Below, piece after piece: positions 22,382-32,421 of a DNA stretch of 64,000 nucleotides. Source of the DNA: Tetrapyrgos nigripes (Eukaryota; Basidiomycota; Agaricomycetes; Agaricales; Campanellaceae). The notes below the pieces were generated by a model. The model was not told the origin of the DNA, did no database searches, and saw nothing but the letters and a program-made list of their open reading frames with translations. How positions within the stretch are numbered: position 1 is the stretch's first letter; every line of letters begins with the position of its first letter. Where the stretch lies: positions 62,001 to 126,000 of the forward strand of contig JAACJM010000070.1 in NCBI GenBank assembly GCA_013368315.1, written 5' to 3'. Made by a program: the position numbers and the translations under genes.

Positions 22382-24462
22382 ATGCTTTCTCTCCTTCTGG
22401 CTGTGGGGCTTGCAGGCTCCGCGTTGGCTGCACACCATATTATTCCTCTCCATATCAAGACGGCTACGATTGCCCCTGACGGGTTTTCAAGACGGTGAGT
22501 GCAGCGAGTCTGACTGAAAAGAATTGCTTCTGACCGTTCATGTTGATAGTGCTATCGTCCCCAATGGCACTTTCCCCGGTCCAACTTTCAAGCTTAACAA
22601 GTTCGACACCGTTGACATTGTGATGTCCAACGAACTCCATGACCCAGATATGCGTCAGAGTACCTCCATTGTGAGTTCGGTGATTCGTCAGGTCCATATA
22701 CAAAGGCTGATATTGTTGCAGCACTGGCACGGTTTCTTCCAAGCCCGTACTTCATATGCCGATGGTCCTTCTTTCGTCAACCAGGTGCGTTCTCAAACCT
22801 CGCAAAGAACTAGAAGAAGCTGTTGTGACGTACTTCGTTTATAGTGTCCCATTCCTCCTGGCAACGTATTCCACTATGCTTTTGACACCGCTGGCCAAAC
22901 CGGTAACTACTGGTATCACTCTCACTTGTCTACGCAGTACTGTGATGGTCTCCGTGGAGCATTCGTCGTTTACGGTATGTCATCGTCCTGCTCTTCTTAA
23001 CCTGCGTCTGTCTCAGTTTGTCCTTCCCTCCAGATCCCCAGGACCCGCTGAGACACCTCTACGATGTAGACGATGACTCAACTATCATTACTCTCGCTGA
23101 TTGGTACCACGACTTTGCTCCTGATGCTCAGGACAGGTTTTTCCAAACCGGTACCGTGCCTATCCCGGACTCCGGTCTCATCAACGGTAAGGGACGATAC
23201 ATTGGTGGTGTAAGTTTTCAGCCTCTGTTAGATCAGCAAGGTAAAGGTCTGATCTTCTACCGTAGCCGGAGGTTCCATTCTCTGTGATCAACGTTGTCAG
23301 AGGACTCCGATACAGATTGCGTGTTTTCTCCATCTCTTGCCGACCTTTTCACACCTTCTCCGTTGATAACCACAAGATAAGCGCTATGGAGTTTGACGGT
23401 GTTGAGCATGACCCCGTCACTGTCGATAATTTCGACATCTTTGCTGGTAGGTCCTTTCCTCAGACTTTGGGATACTGTACTGAAATCCTCCGATAGCGCA
23501 ACGTGTCTCTGCTATCCTCCACGCTAACCAGCCCATCGGCAACTACTGGATCCGTGCCCCACCAACTGGTGGCGCTGCTGCAGGCGCTCCAAATGGTAAC
23601 CCTAATTGTGCGTTAAAATTCTTCGTTTGCTTGACCTTTGAACTAACATTACGACTAGTCAACCCCAACTTGACTCTCGCCATTTTGCGATACCGCGGCG
23701 CCCCTAACCGAGAACCAACCACCAACAACACCGGAGCTGCCGGTGTCAAACTCAACGATGGTGACATGCACCCCATCGCCTCTGAAGGCCCAGGCAAGCT
23801 TGGCAGTGCACCTGCTGACGTCGCCTTCAACCTCGTCATCTCGCAACCCAACCTACCCTTCTTCGACATCAACAATATCTCCTACATCTCCCCCACCGTT
23901 CCTGTATTGTTGCAAATCCTCTCCGGTGCTGCCCAACCTCAAGATGTGCTTCCTTCCGAGCAAATCTTCTGGATACCACCCAATGCCACCATTGAGATTT
24001 CCATCCCTGGAACTGGTGCTCATCCTTTCCATCTTCACGGCCACAACTTCGACGTCATCAAGGTTGCCAACTCTAATGTTACGAACTTTGTGAACCCACC
24101 GAGACGTGATGTCACTCCAGGTGAGTACTTTCCAAAAATACTATGGGAATGACATTTGCTAATCTCGTCAACCCTACCTACTATCTAGTCAACGGAGGAA
24201 ACACCACCTTCCGTTTCAAGAGTGACAACCCTGGAGCTTGGTTCTTGCACTGGTGAGTTTCACAGTAATTTATGCGCTTCAAACGCCCGTCTCATCGTCG
24301 CTTCCCTTTAGTCACATCGACTGGCATTTGGAAGCTGGTCTGGCCATCGTCTTTGGTGAAACTCCCGCTGAGAACATCGAGGGACCTCATAAACAGATTA
24401 CTCCTCAAGATTGGCTCGACCTTTGCCCCGAGTACGATGACCTTGATCCAGACCAGCAGTAA
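22382..24462 (+). CDS. lac2: Laccase (multicopper oxidase), copy 2
   Basis: A paralogue of lac1 in the same orientation with the same exon plan. The ATG at 22382 starts a signal peptide ([16 protein letters not shown]). Copper motifs: [49 protein letters not shown] and [16 protein letters not shown]. The C-terminus is intact: [36 protein letters not shown] at 24460-24462. The two genes are almost identical over 20440-20830/23730-24120 but differ more in the first half (for example GFERR against GFSRR), which suggests partial gene conversion of the 3' half. It is expected to be an extracellular phenol oxidase. The 3' flank carries a 74-bp tandem duplication. Confidence 0.93.
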
Positions 24463-24479
24463 GTGAGGAGTATGCATTT

Positions 24480-24627
24480 AAGGTGTCGTGGTTGGACGAG
24501 AATGAATGGTTTGCAATTGTGTGATGCCTACTTGGGCTCGGGCTTTTGGTGCTAAGGTGTCGTGGTTGGACGAGAATGAATGGTTTGCAATTGTGTGATG
24601 CCTACTTGGGCTCGGGCTTTTGGTGCC
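24480..24627. repeat. Perfect 74-bp tandem duplication after lac2
   Basis: A unit beginning AGGTGTCGTGGTTGGACGAG at 24481 is repeated at 24555 without visible mismatch through CTCGGGCTTTTGGTGC, giving a period of 74 bp. It starts about 18 bp after the lac2 stop codon, so it doubles part of the 3' UTR. The absence of differences implies a recent event. Confidence 0.9.
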
Positions 24628-24744
24628 TCAATATGGATGTATTTCTATTTGCTCCACTGTTTTGCTGGGATCTGGAATACGATCTTTTCTTTTCCTTTCT
24701 TACAATACATGCCTTCTGGTTAGGATAACCGTGACGTTATATCT

Positions 24745-24965
24745 GATCAGCTCGGAATGAGACGAATCGTTGTCGTTGCGAATTAAAACACTCTTCAGCA
24801 AAGTAACACTAGTTTTGCAATGACGCTTCAATGCCACTGAATTCTAGACTCGCATCAGCCTCGGAATGAGACGATTTGCTGTCATTGCGAATTAAAAACA
24901 CTCCTTCTCAGCAACGTAGAACTAGCTTTACACCGACGGTCCAAGGTCACTGACTCACCGGCTCG
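24745..24965. repeat. Imperfect tandem repeat of about 109 bp
   Basis: CTCGGAATGAGACGAATCGT at 24751 recurs as CTCGGAATGAGACGATTTGC at 24860, each followed by GTCATTGCGAATTAAAA-like sequence, CTCTTCAGCAA or CTTCTCAGCAA, and CACTGAATTCTAGACTCGCA or CACTGACTCACCGGCTCGCA. Two diverged copies lie back to back. No coding potential is seen. Confidence 0.7.
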
Positions 24966-25069
24966 CAGTGGCCGATACCTAAACAGATCGACAGGATCCT
25001 CAGCAAAAAAAAGGAATGGTTTAAAATTAGAATAAAACGACCACGCAAAACAGGATGTACAAGCCATAT

Positions 25070-25171
25070 GCATTAAGAGGGAATCGAACCCCCGGCGGGT
25101 CGAGTACAAGAATAATCAGTGCACGCGAAGGACTATGGCAACGACCCAGGTTACCACTACCCCATTAATGC
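25070..25171 (-). tRNA. tRNA-Gly(GCC) with a 32-nt intron
   Basis: Read on the minus strand the cloverleaf is complete. The acceptor GCATTAA pairs with TTAATGC. The D arm is GGG/CCT, the anticodon stem GGTCG pairs with CGACC, and the T arm is GGGGG-TTCGATT-CCCTC. The loop TTGCCA gives anticodon GCC after the usual T33. A 32-nt intron lies one base after the anticodon, the canonical position for eukaryotic tRNA introns. The mature length is 70 nt before CCA addition. Confidence 0.88.
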
Positions 25172-25510
25172 GACGGTGACTAGCCAGAGAGACTTCTCCT
25201 GGCGTGAAATGAAGCATTAGACGGGCGGAAGATAGAGACGAAAGACAGGGAGTGACTGAGGCACGGGAAAGAAGGGAGAAGAGAAATAAGGATGGAGAGG
25301 GCAGGAGGAGGAGGAAGAGATGATTTCGATCGTGGTACGATCGCTGATCACGGAAACAAATTTTGAAATATTATCAATTTGAACGGAGGCAAAGGTAGAT
25401 CCAGCGGAGGCAGAACACGTAGGAGAGTTCTTCAGCTTCGCGACTGAACGATAAGGCTCGAGGAAGAAAACATATAAGTAAGAAAAAGATGCAAGAACCA
25501 CCTTTACCAT
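25172..25510. other. Spacer between tRNA genes, purine-rich
   Basis: Bases 25215-25325 are strongly purine-rich (GGAGAGGGCAGGAGGAGGAG and similar). The minus-strand open frame over it is low-complexity and I do not support it as a gene. Confidence 0.4.
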
Positions 25511-25610
25511 GACTCAATCCTGGTTCGAACAGGAGACCTTCTGTGTAACTGCCCCAGAGTATTTTATGGAAATGTTAGACAGATGCGATAACCAACTACG
25601 CCATTAAGCC
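25511..25610 (-). tRNA. tRNA-Val(AAC) with a 27-nt intron
   Basis: On the minus strand the acceptor GGCTTAA pairs with TTGAGTC (two G-T pairs). The D arm is GCG/CGC, the anticodon stem TCTGT pairs with ACAGA, the loop CTAACA reads anticodon AAC, and the T arm is TCCTG-TTCGAAC-CAGGA. A 27-nt intron sits one base 3' of the anticodon. The mature form is 73 nt. It lies 340 bp from tRNA-Gly on the same strand. Confidence 0.88.
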
Positions 25611-26171
25611 TGTTAGCGTCCTTCCAGCTTGTCTGGATGTTATGCTACTCCTGCATTCCTGTCTAAGGGACTTGACGCAGCCTTCGGGAAGGACAAGGAG
25701 GAGGAGGGGAAGCACCAGTGAAGGTGACGTCATCTTCTGATGATCTGATCCATCGAGCGGAAACAAAAGATCTTAGATGTGCGCTAGGGGTACCTGAATA
25801 GTACATTATGCGTCGGTAAAGCTGCTGCTGAAGCAATGCTGAAGTGACGGTGCCAATGCTTTAAGTATGACGTAAGTTGACATCGGCATGGCGTCGTACG
25901 TATGGTAAATATCTTGATAATATGCTAGTACGCATGAATTCATCCTAAAAGAATCATGGAAAGAATCGCCATGATGCGTTTGCAGTTGAGATCTTGAGCT
26001 CTTGAGGCACCACCGTCGGCCTAACTTGTGCATGACGACATCAGCCACACGTCAGCACCGACGGAGAGTCGGGAGGCCGAATCCTATAAATTTAGTTTAG
26101 CAAGATGATCACGATGTACATAGATTTCACACCGGTTCCTTCTTCTTTACGAACTCTCATCATCCTCAGTT
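25611..26171. other. Intergenic upstream of the dienelactone-hydrolase-like gene
   Basis: No gene is supported. It ends where the 4.9-kb duplicated block begins. CCTATAAATTTAG at 26082-26094 is a candidate TATA-like element about 135 bp before the next ATG. Confidence 0.4.
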
Positions 26172-26219
26172 TTCCGCCTTATCTCAGGCTTTCACCGCTA
26201 CCACCATCACATCCAGACG

Positions 26220-27593
26220 ATGTCCTCAACCAACCGAGTCCTCGCAGGTCCACCCGGAGACGCCTGTTTCAACAGAGGTGTCCAGCATACTGGAACTCCT
26301 GCTGGAAAGACGGAGAAAATTGGGGGGATTCCGACGTATGTGTCTGAGCCTCCTTCCTCAAGTGGAGCTGGTGGAGGAGAGGGAAAGAAAGTGATCCTGT
26401 ACCTCGCAGACGTATATGGACCGTTTTATTTGAATAATCAGTTGGTTCAGGATTATTTTGCGGAGGGCGGTGAGTATTTATTTGAGCACTTTTGGTCCTG
26501 ACTTTTTTTTCCGAACGGCCGTTGTATATTTGTCATTTTCAAGTTCTTAAGCTTGTTTGCTCTATGGTACATATACTTAACGCGGCACTCTTGACCTCGT
26601 AGGTTTCCACGTCCTGGGAATTGACTACTTTGACGGAGACCCCGTCCATAAGCACACCGAAGCGGATTTTGATCGATCGGCTTGGATGGCAAATGCGAAG
26701 AAGAGAGCAGGGGAGTGGGTTCCGAAGTGGTTTAAGGCTGTGAAGGAGATTTATGGTATGTGCGCATGCATGGTTCTGCTCAACTGCAGTATGGTGTTGA
26801 GCCTCTGTCATATCATCATGTATACAGGTTCAGATGCGAAGTATTGTGCTGTCGGTATGTGTCCTTCACACACATGCTCGTCCATATGATGCATGCCAGT
26901 GCTCTAAGTTCATCCGTATTGGCTTCTGATACGCCTTCGCGTTTACAGGATACTGTTTCGGTGGACCACATGCACTTGGATTCGCCAATTCAGATGAATT
27001 CGTTGCAGGTGAGGTGGTTTTTGGTGTATATATGCGTTGGAAATTTGACTCGGGATCGAAATCTCTCATTCATTGTGCATCGTCGATTTCAGCTGCTTTT
27101 GCACACCCTGCGTTCTTGAATGAGGATCATTTCCGTACTATAAAGAGTACGTCTACTACCCCATCCGTTCAAATTTGTGATTTTGCTCAATATCTCTTTG
27201 TACAGAGCCGTTGTTCTTGTCCTGTGCTGGTACGCATACGTGCATATATATGTGTTCCAGTGTTCATGATTTCCCATTCTTTTTATTGTTCTATGCTAGA
27301 AACCGACCACACATTCCCCCTTGAATCCCGTCGTCGTGCCGAAGACATCTTGGTCGAAGTCAAGGCAAAGTATTACATTCAGGTGTTTTCGGGTGTAAAG
27401 CACGGGTTTGCAGTGAGAGGAGATCCGGAGGTAGGGGATGAACGTGAGTGTTTAAATTTGGACATGCGTACGCTCTACGACATACTCCTCATTCTGATCA
27501 TACGCATTTCCAGGTTGGGCGAAAGAAGAATCAGCACGAGGTATTCTTGTTTGGTTCAATCGGTTTACGGAGGAGGCGGCGAAGGCGAAGTGA
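26220..27593 (+). CDS. Dienelactone hydrolase family protein (alpha/beta hydrolase)
   Basis: Seven exons. The ATG at 26220 gives MSSTNRVLAGPPGDACFNRG, then KKVILYLADVYGPFYLNNQL, VQDYFAEGG, HVLGIDYFDGDPVHKHTEAD, GYCFGGPHALGFANSDEFVA, AAFAHPAFLNEDHF, CAETDHTFPLESRRRAEDIL, FSGVKHGFAVRGDPEVGDE and GILVWFNRFTEEAAKAK, stop 27591-27593. The catalytic triad of the family is visible: nucleophile Cys in GYCFGG, Asp in ETDHTFP and His in KHGFAVRG. Family members open dienelactones in chlorocatechol or aromatic breakdown; many fungal members have unknown substrates. About 250 aa is normal. No signal peptide, so cytosolic. An exact paralogue at 48.4 kb is broken. Confidence 0.9.
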
Positions 27594-28280
27594 GCATTCA
27601 ACCGAGACTGGATATGAGAAGTAACTGCATGTACAATAGTATTATTGGTAAGACCGCTGCTTCAGTGGTAATGGCGAAGAGTAGATTGTAAAGTTGTGTA
27701 AATGTAAAGTAAAGAAGTTTGCAGAAGGTTGAAGGGCAAAGAATCCCTCTTTGTACAGTGAATGCGTGTACTGATGGTGCTCGAGATGCAGTCATGAGTA
27801 GTTTCGGAGTAGTTTCAAATTTAAGGACTCGTTCAGAGACGCATATACCCAGGATGCAGGAGCACATAGGCGCATATATGCGCTCCATTCTGCTTGTATC
27901 ACCATGAAACTCGACAAAATACTTCCTCCGGTATCTTCATTCTGTAGAACTCATGTAGACTACAGCCCTGCTCCAAGAAGACCGAGAAAAGTCACTCTAT
28001 CGAGAAATAGGGGTCAACGAAGCCATATATAGGGTCATTCCCACGACCCTGATTAATTAAAAGAAAATCGAAGAACCGTTGCCGCATCCAAACCCCGACA
28101 TCCGAAGGGATATAAAATGGAGGGAAATTGGAAAGACCTCTTCATTCTTCACCACCATCCCTCGTCGTCTCGTCGCCCTTGTTTGTGGTTTCGTGCCTTC
28201 GTCCTCTCATCCTCTCGACCACCAAGTTCTTGGCTTACACCGTTGCGACGCGTCTCTATACATCCTACCGCCGCGTCACG
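27594..28280. other. Intergenic; HMG-box gene promoter
   Basis: No gene is supported. TATAAAA at 28111-28117 lies about 165 bp before the HMG-box ATG, with a CT-rich stretch (28140-28250) between them, typical of fungal promoters and transcription start regions. The short inverted repeat AGGGTC...GACCCT occurs at 28032-28051. Confidence 0.4.
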
Positions 28281-29025
28281 ATGCCCAAAGTTCCCTCTAG
28301 TAAGCAAGCATCTCTTCCTCTTCCTCTTCCTTCCTGCCTGTCTATTTCTTCTCCTCGTCCTCTGTGACATTCTTGACGCGTCCTGACCGATTGTTGACGC
28401 GTCTTCTTTATCCAGCTTCCACCTCTTCCAAGTCCTCTAGCAAGGCTACTAAGGATAAGCCTGGTGAGTGTCGTCTCTGTCTCCACCTATCAAGGACGTG
28501 TCGCTAGCATCGTTGCCGCGTGCCATTACCCATCATCTTTGTACAACGTTCTTCGTCGCCGCGTCGCGTCATCTTCCTTCTCTCATTTATCCATATGCAT
28601 CATCATTCATCTACACTATATTAACAACGCGTTTCTACCATCTAGCCGGCGAAAAGAAGCAAAAACGTCCTCCATCCGCGTACAACCTCTACATCAAGAA
28701 CAATTCTGCGAAATGGAAGGAAGAAAACCCGGGAAAGAAGCAATCTGAGATGATGAAAGAGGTACGTCGTCTTCATCTTTGTGACTGCTTCCATCTATCA
28801 CCATGCCATGGCTCTCATCCGAAAACCACGAACGACTCACTGACTGACATTTCCCATACACAGATGGCCGTGCTGTGGAAAGACGCGGACGAAAACCCCA
28901 ACAAGGGCCGAGAACCAAAGCCTAAGAAGAAGAAATCTGACTCGGCCCGGGCCACTGTTGCGAAGGACGCGGCTAGTTCCTCTCCGCCTCCTTCGTCGCC
29001 GGGGTTGGCTAGCAGCGATGATTGA
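28281..29025 (+). CDS. Small HMG-box protein
   Basis: Four exons: a 19-nt first exon (ATGCCCAAAGTTCCCTCTA), then TSTSSKSSSKATKDKP, the HMG-box exon with GEKKQKRPPSAYNLYIKNNS and AKWKEENPGKKQSEMMKE, and a last exon with MAVLWKDADENPNKG, a Lys-rich linker and a Ser/Pro-rich acidic tail ending SSDD. KRPPSAYNLYIK is the canonical start of an HMG box (minor-groove DNA bending); the box is short, lacking the usual third helix length, resembling the YABBY/HMG-like small fungal proteins. About 115 aa. It is probably nuclear. TGA at 29023-29025. The second copy at 50.5 kb carries a frameshift. Confidence 0.8.
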
Positions 29026-30471
29026 CGCTGATGCTGTTGACACGAGTCTGTATGCATGGTGAGTGTTCGCCATTGAGTATATGCGCGCATATAGCTGATG
29101 TTTCGTCTCTTTTCTAGTTGCCTGAATGTTTTTATATCTTACTCTGTCGCACCTAATGGACATTCGCTGGGACCCATTGTTCTCTTCTTGCGCCCTTACT
29201 CTATCTTGCATGTCACTATGCTTTCGATGATCCTTTGCATGTTACCCTACTGTACCCAAATTGTACCACTATTATCCTACATCCTCATTTCCTGCTGTTT
29301 GATGTTTGATGTTTTCCTTTTCCTTTTTCTTTTGCTGGAATGGAGAATATGATACGTCGTAGGATTTCCAAATGCCATATTCTTTGCGTGCTAATCGGTC
29401 GCCTTTTCTTTGTCCGTCGTTTTCAGACGTTGCTCATAGCCGCCTCTGACGACTTTGTCCGCGTGGCTGTGCTTGGAAGGTATCCCATTCCGAAAGTAAC
29501 AAATGGAAACAGAAGCAACTCGCACTTTTTGCGCACTTTCTGTTGAAGTCATACAACGTGCTGTGCTGTGTGACATTATCCTAGGATTCCTCTTATCTTG
29601 AAGCTCAATGATTTGATTGCTTTGCGAGTAACACTCTTCCTGTTGCATTTGTTTTCAACCTTGGATCTTAGATTTTACTGGAATTGATACCAAATTGATA
29701 AGGTAAGTAATGTAGTATTATGACCAAGTGCTTGTCCACTTGGTCGTGTAACAGGATCTTTTGACTGGGTTAGGTGTCCAAGTGCATTACACGTTACGTG
29801 AGATATAGGTGGCCTTTGGCCTGCCAAAATTGTGAGTTCAGCACTGAGCTCTTGCTGGCGCTCTCTTTTAGATCCTCTAGCGACCAAAAAAGTGTTACTG
29901 GATCCATCAGCTGGGTGTCTAGAGGGTGTTGGTATGCATTACAGACCAACGATCACAACCTTGGTGATTTATGGTCCTGGGAGTGGAATTATAAGCGAAG
30001 TAATGGGACGACAGGGAGGTTATGTGGTTTGTCGGGACGTAGCTGCGTACAGGGCCATGTGGCTCAAGAGCAGTATGCGGGGAAAAAATCCCTAAGTAAC
30101 GAAAAATCAAGGAGTAAGTTGGGAGTAAGAGCCGTTATGACAATAAGCAACATTGGAGGAGGAGCCCTCCAAGGGGAGACGAGTAGGAGGATGACAGTCT
30201 GAGCATAACAACGAAGAGGGGAACAAGGAGTAATGGTAGCGCGATCGAGAGAATTTGCATTGTTCCTGACTTTTCTTTCTTTAACCCCATTTCATTATCT
30301 TTCCAGGCTCGCCTTAGCTAACAACGTTTCTGAGTAGTTTTTCACAGATAGGAAACTGTAACATTCTCTTAACTTACGCATTGCTGACTGGCTATATGTG
30401 TCTCTACTTCACTGATATCTTATCCCGTACACCTCAAGCGTTGCGAGAGGAAATAAATCAATAAGAAAACT
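29026..30471. other. Non-coding part of the duplicated block
   Basis: The 3' flank of the HMG gene followed by sequence with no supported gene. Open frames such as 29774-30202 occur in both copies, but with no recognisable domain and no constraint visible. A perfect 9-bp hairpin occurs at 29722-29745. Confidence 0.45.
29722..29745. repeat. 9-bp inverted repeat (hairpin), conserved in both block copies
   Basis: GACCAAGTG and CACTTGGTC flank a 6-nt loop CTTGTC. The same hairpin is at about 51928-51951 in copy B. A third half-site, GTCCAAGTGCATTACACG, follows 30 bp downstream. Confidence 0.6.
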
Positions 30472-30719
30472 CCCCGAACTGAAGTAAGTTTGAGAAAAGA
30501 ATCTAGTGGCTGAAAATGGTGCTGATTTATTGACTCTAGGGCAGACAGACCAAAGATAATTGAAACAGCGGATTCGAAAGAGATGAGGGCGAGTAGAGGC
30601 TTTCTGGGAAAGAGCTGGGAGGTTGGGATTTCAGTAGGATTCGACTTAGGCTGGGACTGGTGAAGTTGGAACTTGCTAGCTTGGTATTTTCAATGCAAGT
30701 ACTAGTATTTATACAAAAC
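30472..30719. repeat. About 250-bp dispersed repeat, copy 1
   Basis: Begins AACTCCCCGAACTGAAGTAA and ends TAGTATTTATACAAAA. It recurs inside block copy B (52678-52926) and once more, alone, at 53291-53543 right at the block edge. No terminal inverted repeats or coding potential were noticed. Confidence 0.75.
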
Positions 30720-30895
30720 GAGGCTCGAGATCTGAGTCAATAAATAGCAAGGGAACAAAAGATATTGAGGTTCAAATGGGTAAGAGACAGACACAGAGGA
30801 GATGATAAGTATAAAAGGTGTGCTCGGAAAATAGGTATAAAACTCGTTCCAGCTGTGATACATGTATGAGTTTGATGGAGGATAGGATAAATGAA

Positions 30896-31259
30896 TTGTG
30901 TTTTAAAAAGGGTTTTACAAAAATCTAATCATCGCCATGAGTTACGCCGTGAATTTCCTATTCCCTCTCTCTTATACCCATTGCGCAGGACCCCAGGGCT
31001 GTCCATTGCTTATCCCATTCTTGATTTTCCCTATCCGCTTCAGATTATTTCCCTACTTAATATATCGACATTTATCTCTATAGTACCTTAGATCGGTCTC
31101 CTTTCTTACTCTGTTTCATTCCCTGATTCATGTATACTTATACCCGAGAGCCACCCTTTCATTTCCCCTCACGAGTCTCTCAGGTATGTCGTTTATTTCT
31201 CCTGATCCTTTCATTTCCCCTCATGAGTCTATCAGTGGTTATCAGTAGATTTTGCATCA
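30896..31259 (+). repeat. Ngaro A1 repeat
   Basis: 364 bp matching A2 (39833-40198) with scattered substitutions. Its first 187 bp are also present at 53104-53291 in block copy B, where the match ends abruptly. Confidence 0.85.
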
Positions 31260-32340
31260 TTCAAATGCGACGTAGCGGAGGCGTATCGACTATCCCCAAT
31301 ACACCCGCTATATCAAATGAAGCAAGTCGTGAAGATTGGATCAACCTACAATGTGGATCGCAACAATAATTTCAGAAACAAAGGCGCTGGAGATGTAAAC
31401 AGTTCGTGGATGGGTTTAGTGGCTTGGATAGCAAGATATGTGAAGGGTGTAGGTGACATATTCACTTACATGGATGATAATTTTGGTTTTGAGGAGGAAA
31501 CGAAGATGGGGTTATATGGAAGCAGGTTAGATTCAAGTTGTTGCAACTATGGGACGAACTGGGGATACCTCACAATGCCCCCAAACAGGTCTTCAGTGAC
31601 ATACCTACCATTATCAGTTTTGACGTTGATCCCAACGCCATGTCTATTTTCATGCCAATCTCTTCCAAATCTGATCTTCTAGCCACTATTAACCTATTCG
31701 CAGTACCAGGCCAATGGCGTTCCCTCAGAAAATTTACGGCTACTCTTTGGACCCCGTATAACGTTTATTATACGGCCATCAAGCTTCACTATCTAACTAC
31801 TACCTGGACTACACTCCAACAAGCTTTCCGTCACTGCTCCTGCCCACTAGCGGCCCCACGGAAGGTCTGGTTTTGCCTACACAAGAGTACAGCAACTCGA
31901 ACGTGGTCAAATCCTAACAGTATGGGTTTTTGGTATAACACCGGTAACATCCATTTGGGTTTTCAGTGCAAGAATGTTGAACCAGAGAAGGGTATCTTTT
32001 ATTTCGAGGCTCTATCCATCCTGTCGGCTCTGTCGTTCGCCATCGAATCATCAAATCCTCTGCCATCATGCATCATCATCTTTACGGACAACTCTAACAC
32101 AGTAGACATGTTCAATTCACTCAAAGCGTCTCCGTCATACAACCCCATTCTGATCACCGCTGTCGACCTCCTCCTCCATCACAAATCCCAGTTATGAGTA
32201 CTCCACATACCTGGAGAGAAGAATGAGATTGCTGACGCTCTATTGAGATTCAAGAATGCCGAAGTATATGACAAGATCCCAGATATCATCATCACTCCTT
32301 TTCAACCCCCTCGACTGATGCTGGGGGCAGATCTAAAATG
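31260..32340 (+). pseudogene. Ngaro reverse transcriptase and RNase H fragment
   Basis: The RT begins at motif A, CDVAEAYRLSPIHPLYQMKQ, followed by IGSTYNVDRNNNF and the catalytic FTYMDDNFGFEE. A frameshift near 31525 then leads to FKLLQLWDELGIPHNAPKQ. The RNase H part has IIIFTDNSNTVDMFNSL and VLHIPGEKNEIADAL, with a TGA (about 32195) between them. These motifs follow the DIRS/Ngaro RT-RH order rather than gypsy. The 5' end (gag and RT motifs 1-2) is missing. It is inactive as read. Confidence 0.8.
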
Positions 32341-32421
32341 AGTACAGCCACTCCCGAGCCCAGGCAACGCAAAGTGAAAACATGCGAAACCTAGACTCAC
32401 GATTGCCTCGTTCGAGAGAGA

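Larger units (their letters stand above)
26172..31082 (+). repeat. Segmental duplication, copy A (4.9 kb, direct, partner at 48399-53291)
   Basis: Homology with the second copy begins at TTCCGCCTTATCTCAGGC and ends within CATTTATCTCTATA, with an offset of about 22.2 kb and very few differences. The block includes the dienelactone-hydrolase-like gene, the HMG-box gene, 1.8 kb of non-coding sequence and the first 187 bp of the Ngaro A1 repeat. Both genes are open in this copy, so it is the likely functional or source copy. Confidence 0.92.

Noticed and set aside
25217..25510. 97-aa minus-strand ORF between the tRNA genes
   Set aside because: Low-complexity polypyrimidine/purine tract with no domain and no conservation evidence.
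27014..27691. 225-aa single open frame across the hydrolase gene
   Set aside because: It runs through introns of the dienelactone-hydrolase gene; the spliced reading restores the family motifs and the catalytic triad.
29774..30202. 142-aa ORF present in both copies of the duplicated block
   Set aside because: Presence in both copies only reflects the recent duplication; it has no recognisable domain and copy differences are not biased to silent sites as far as I can see.
30472..30719. 250-bp repeat as a solo LTR
   Set aside because: No TG...CA ends or target duplication are visible; it is kept as an unclassified repeat.
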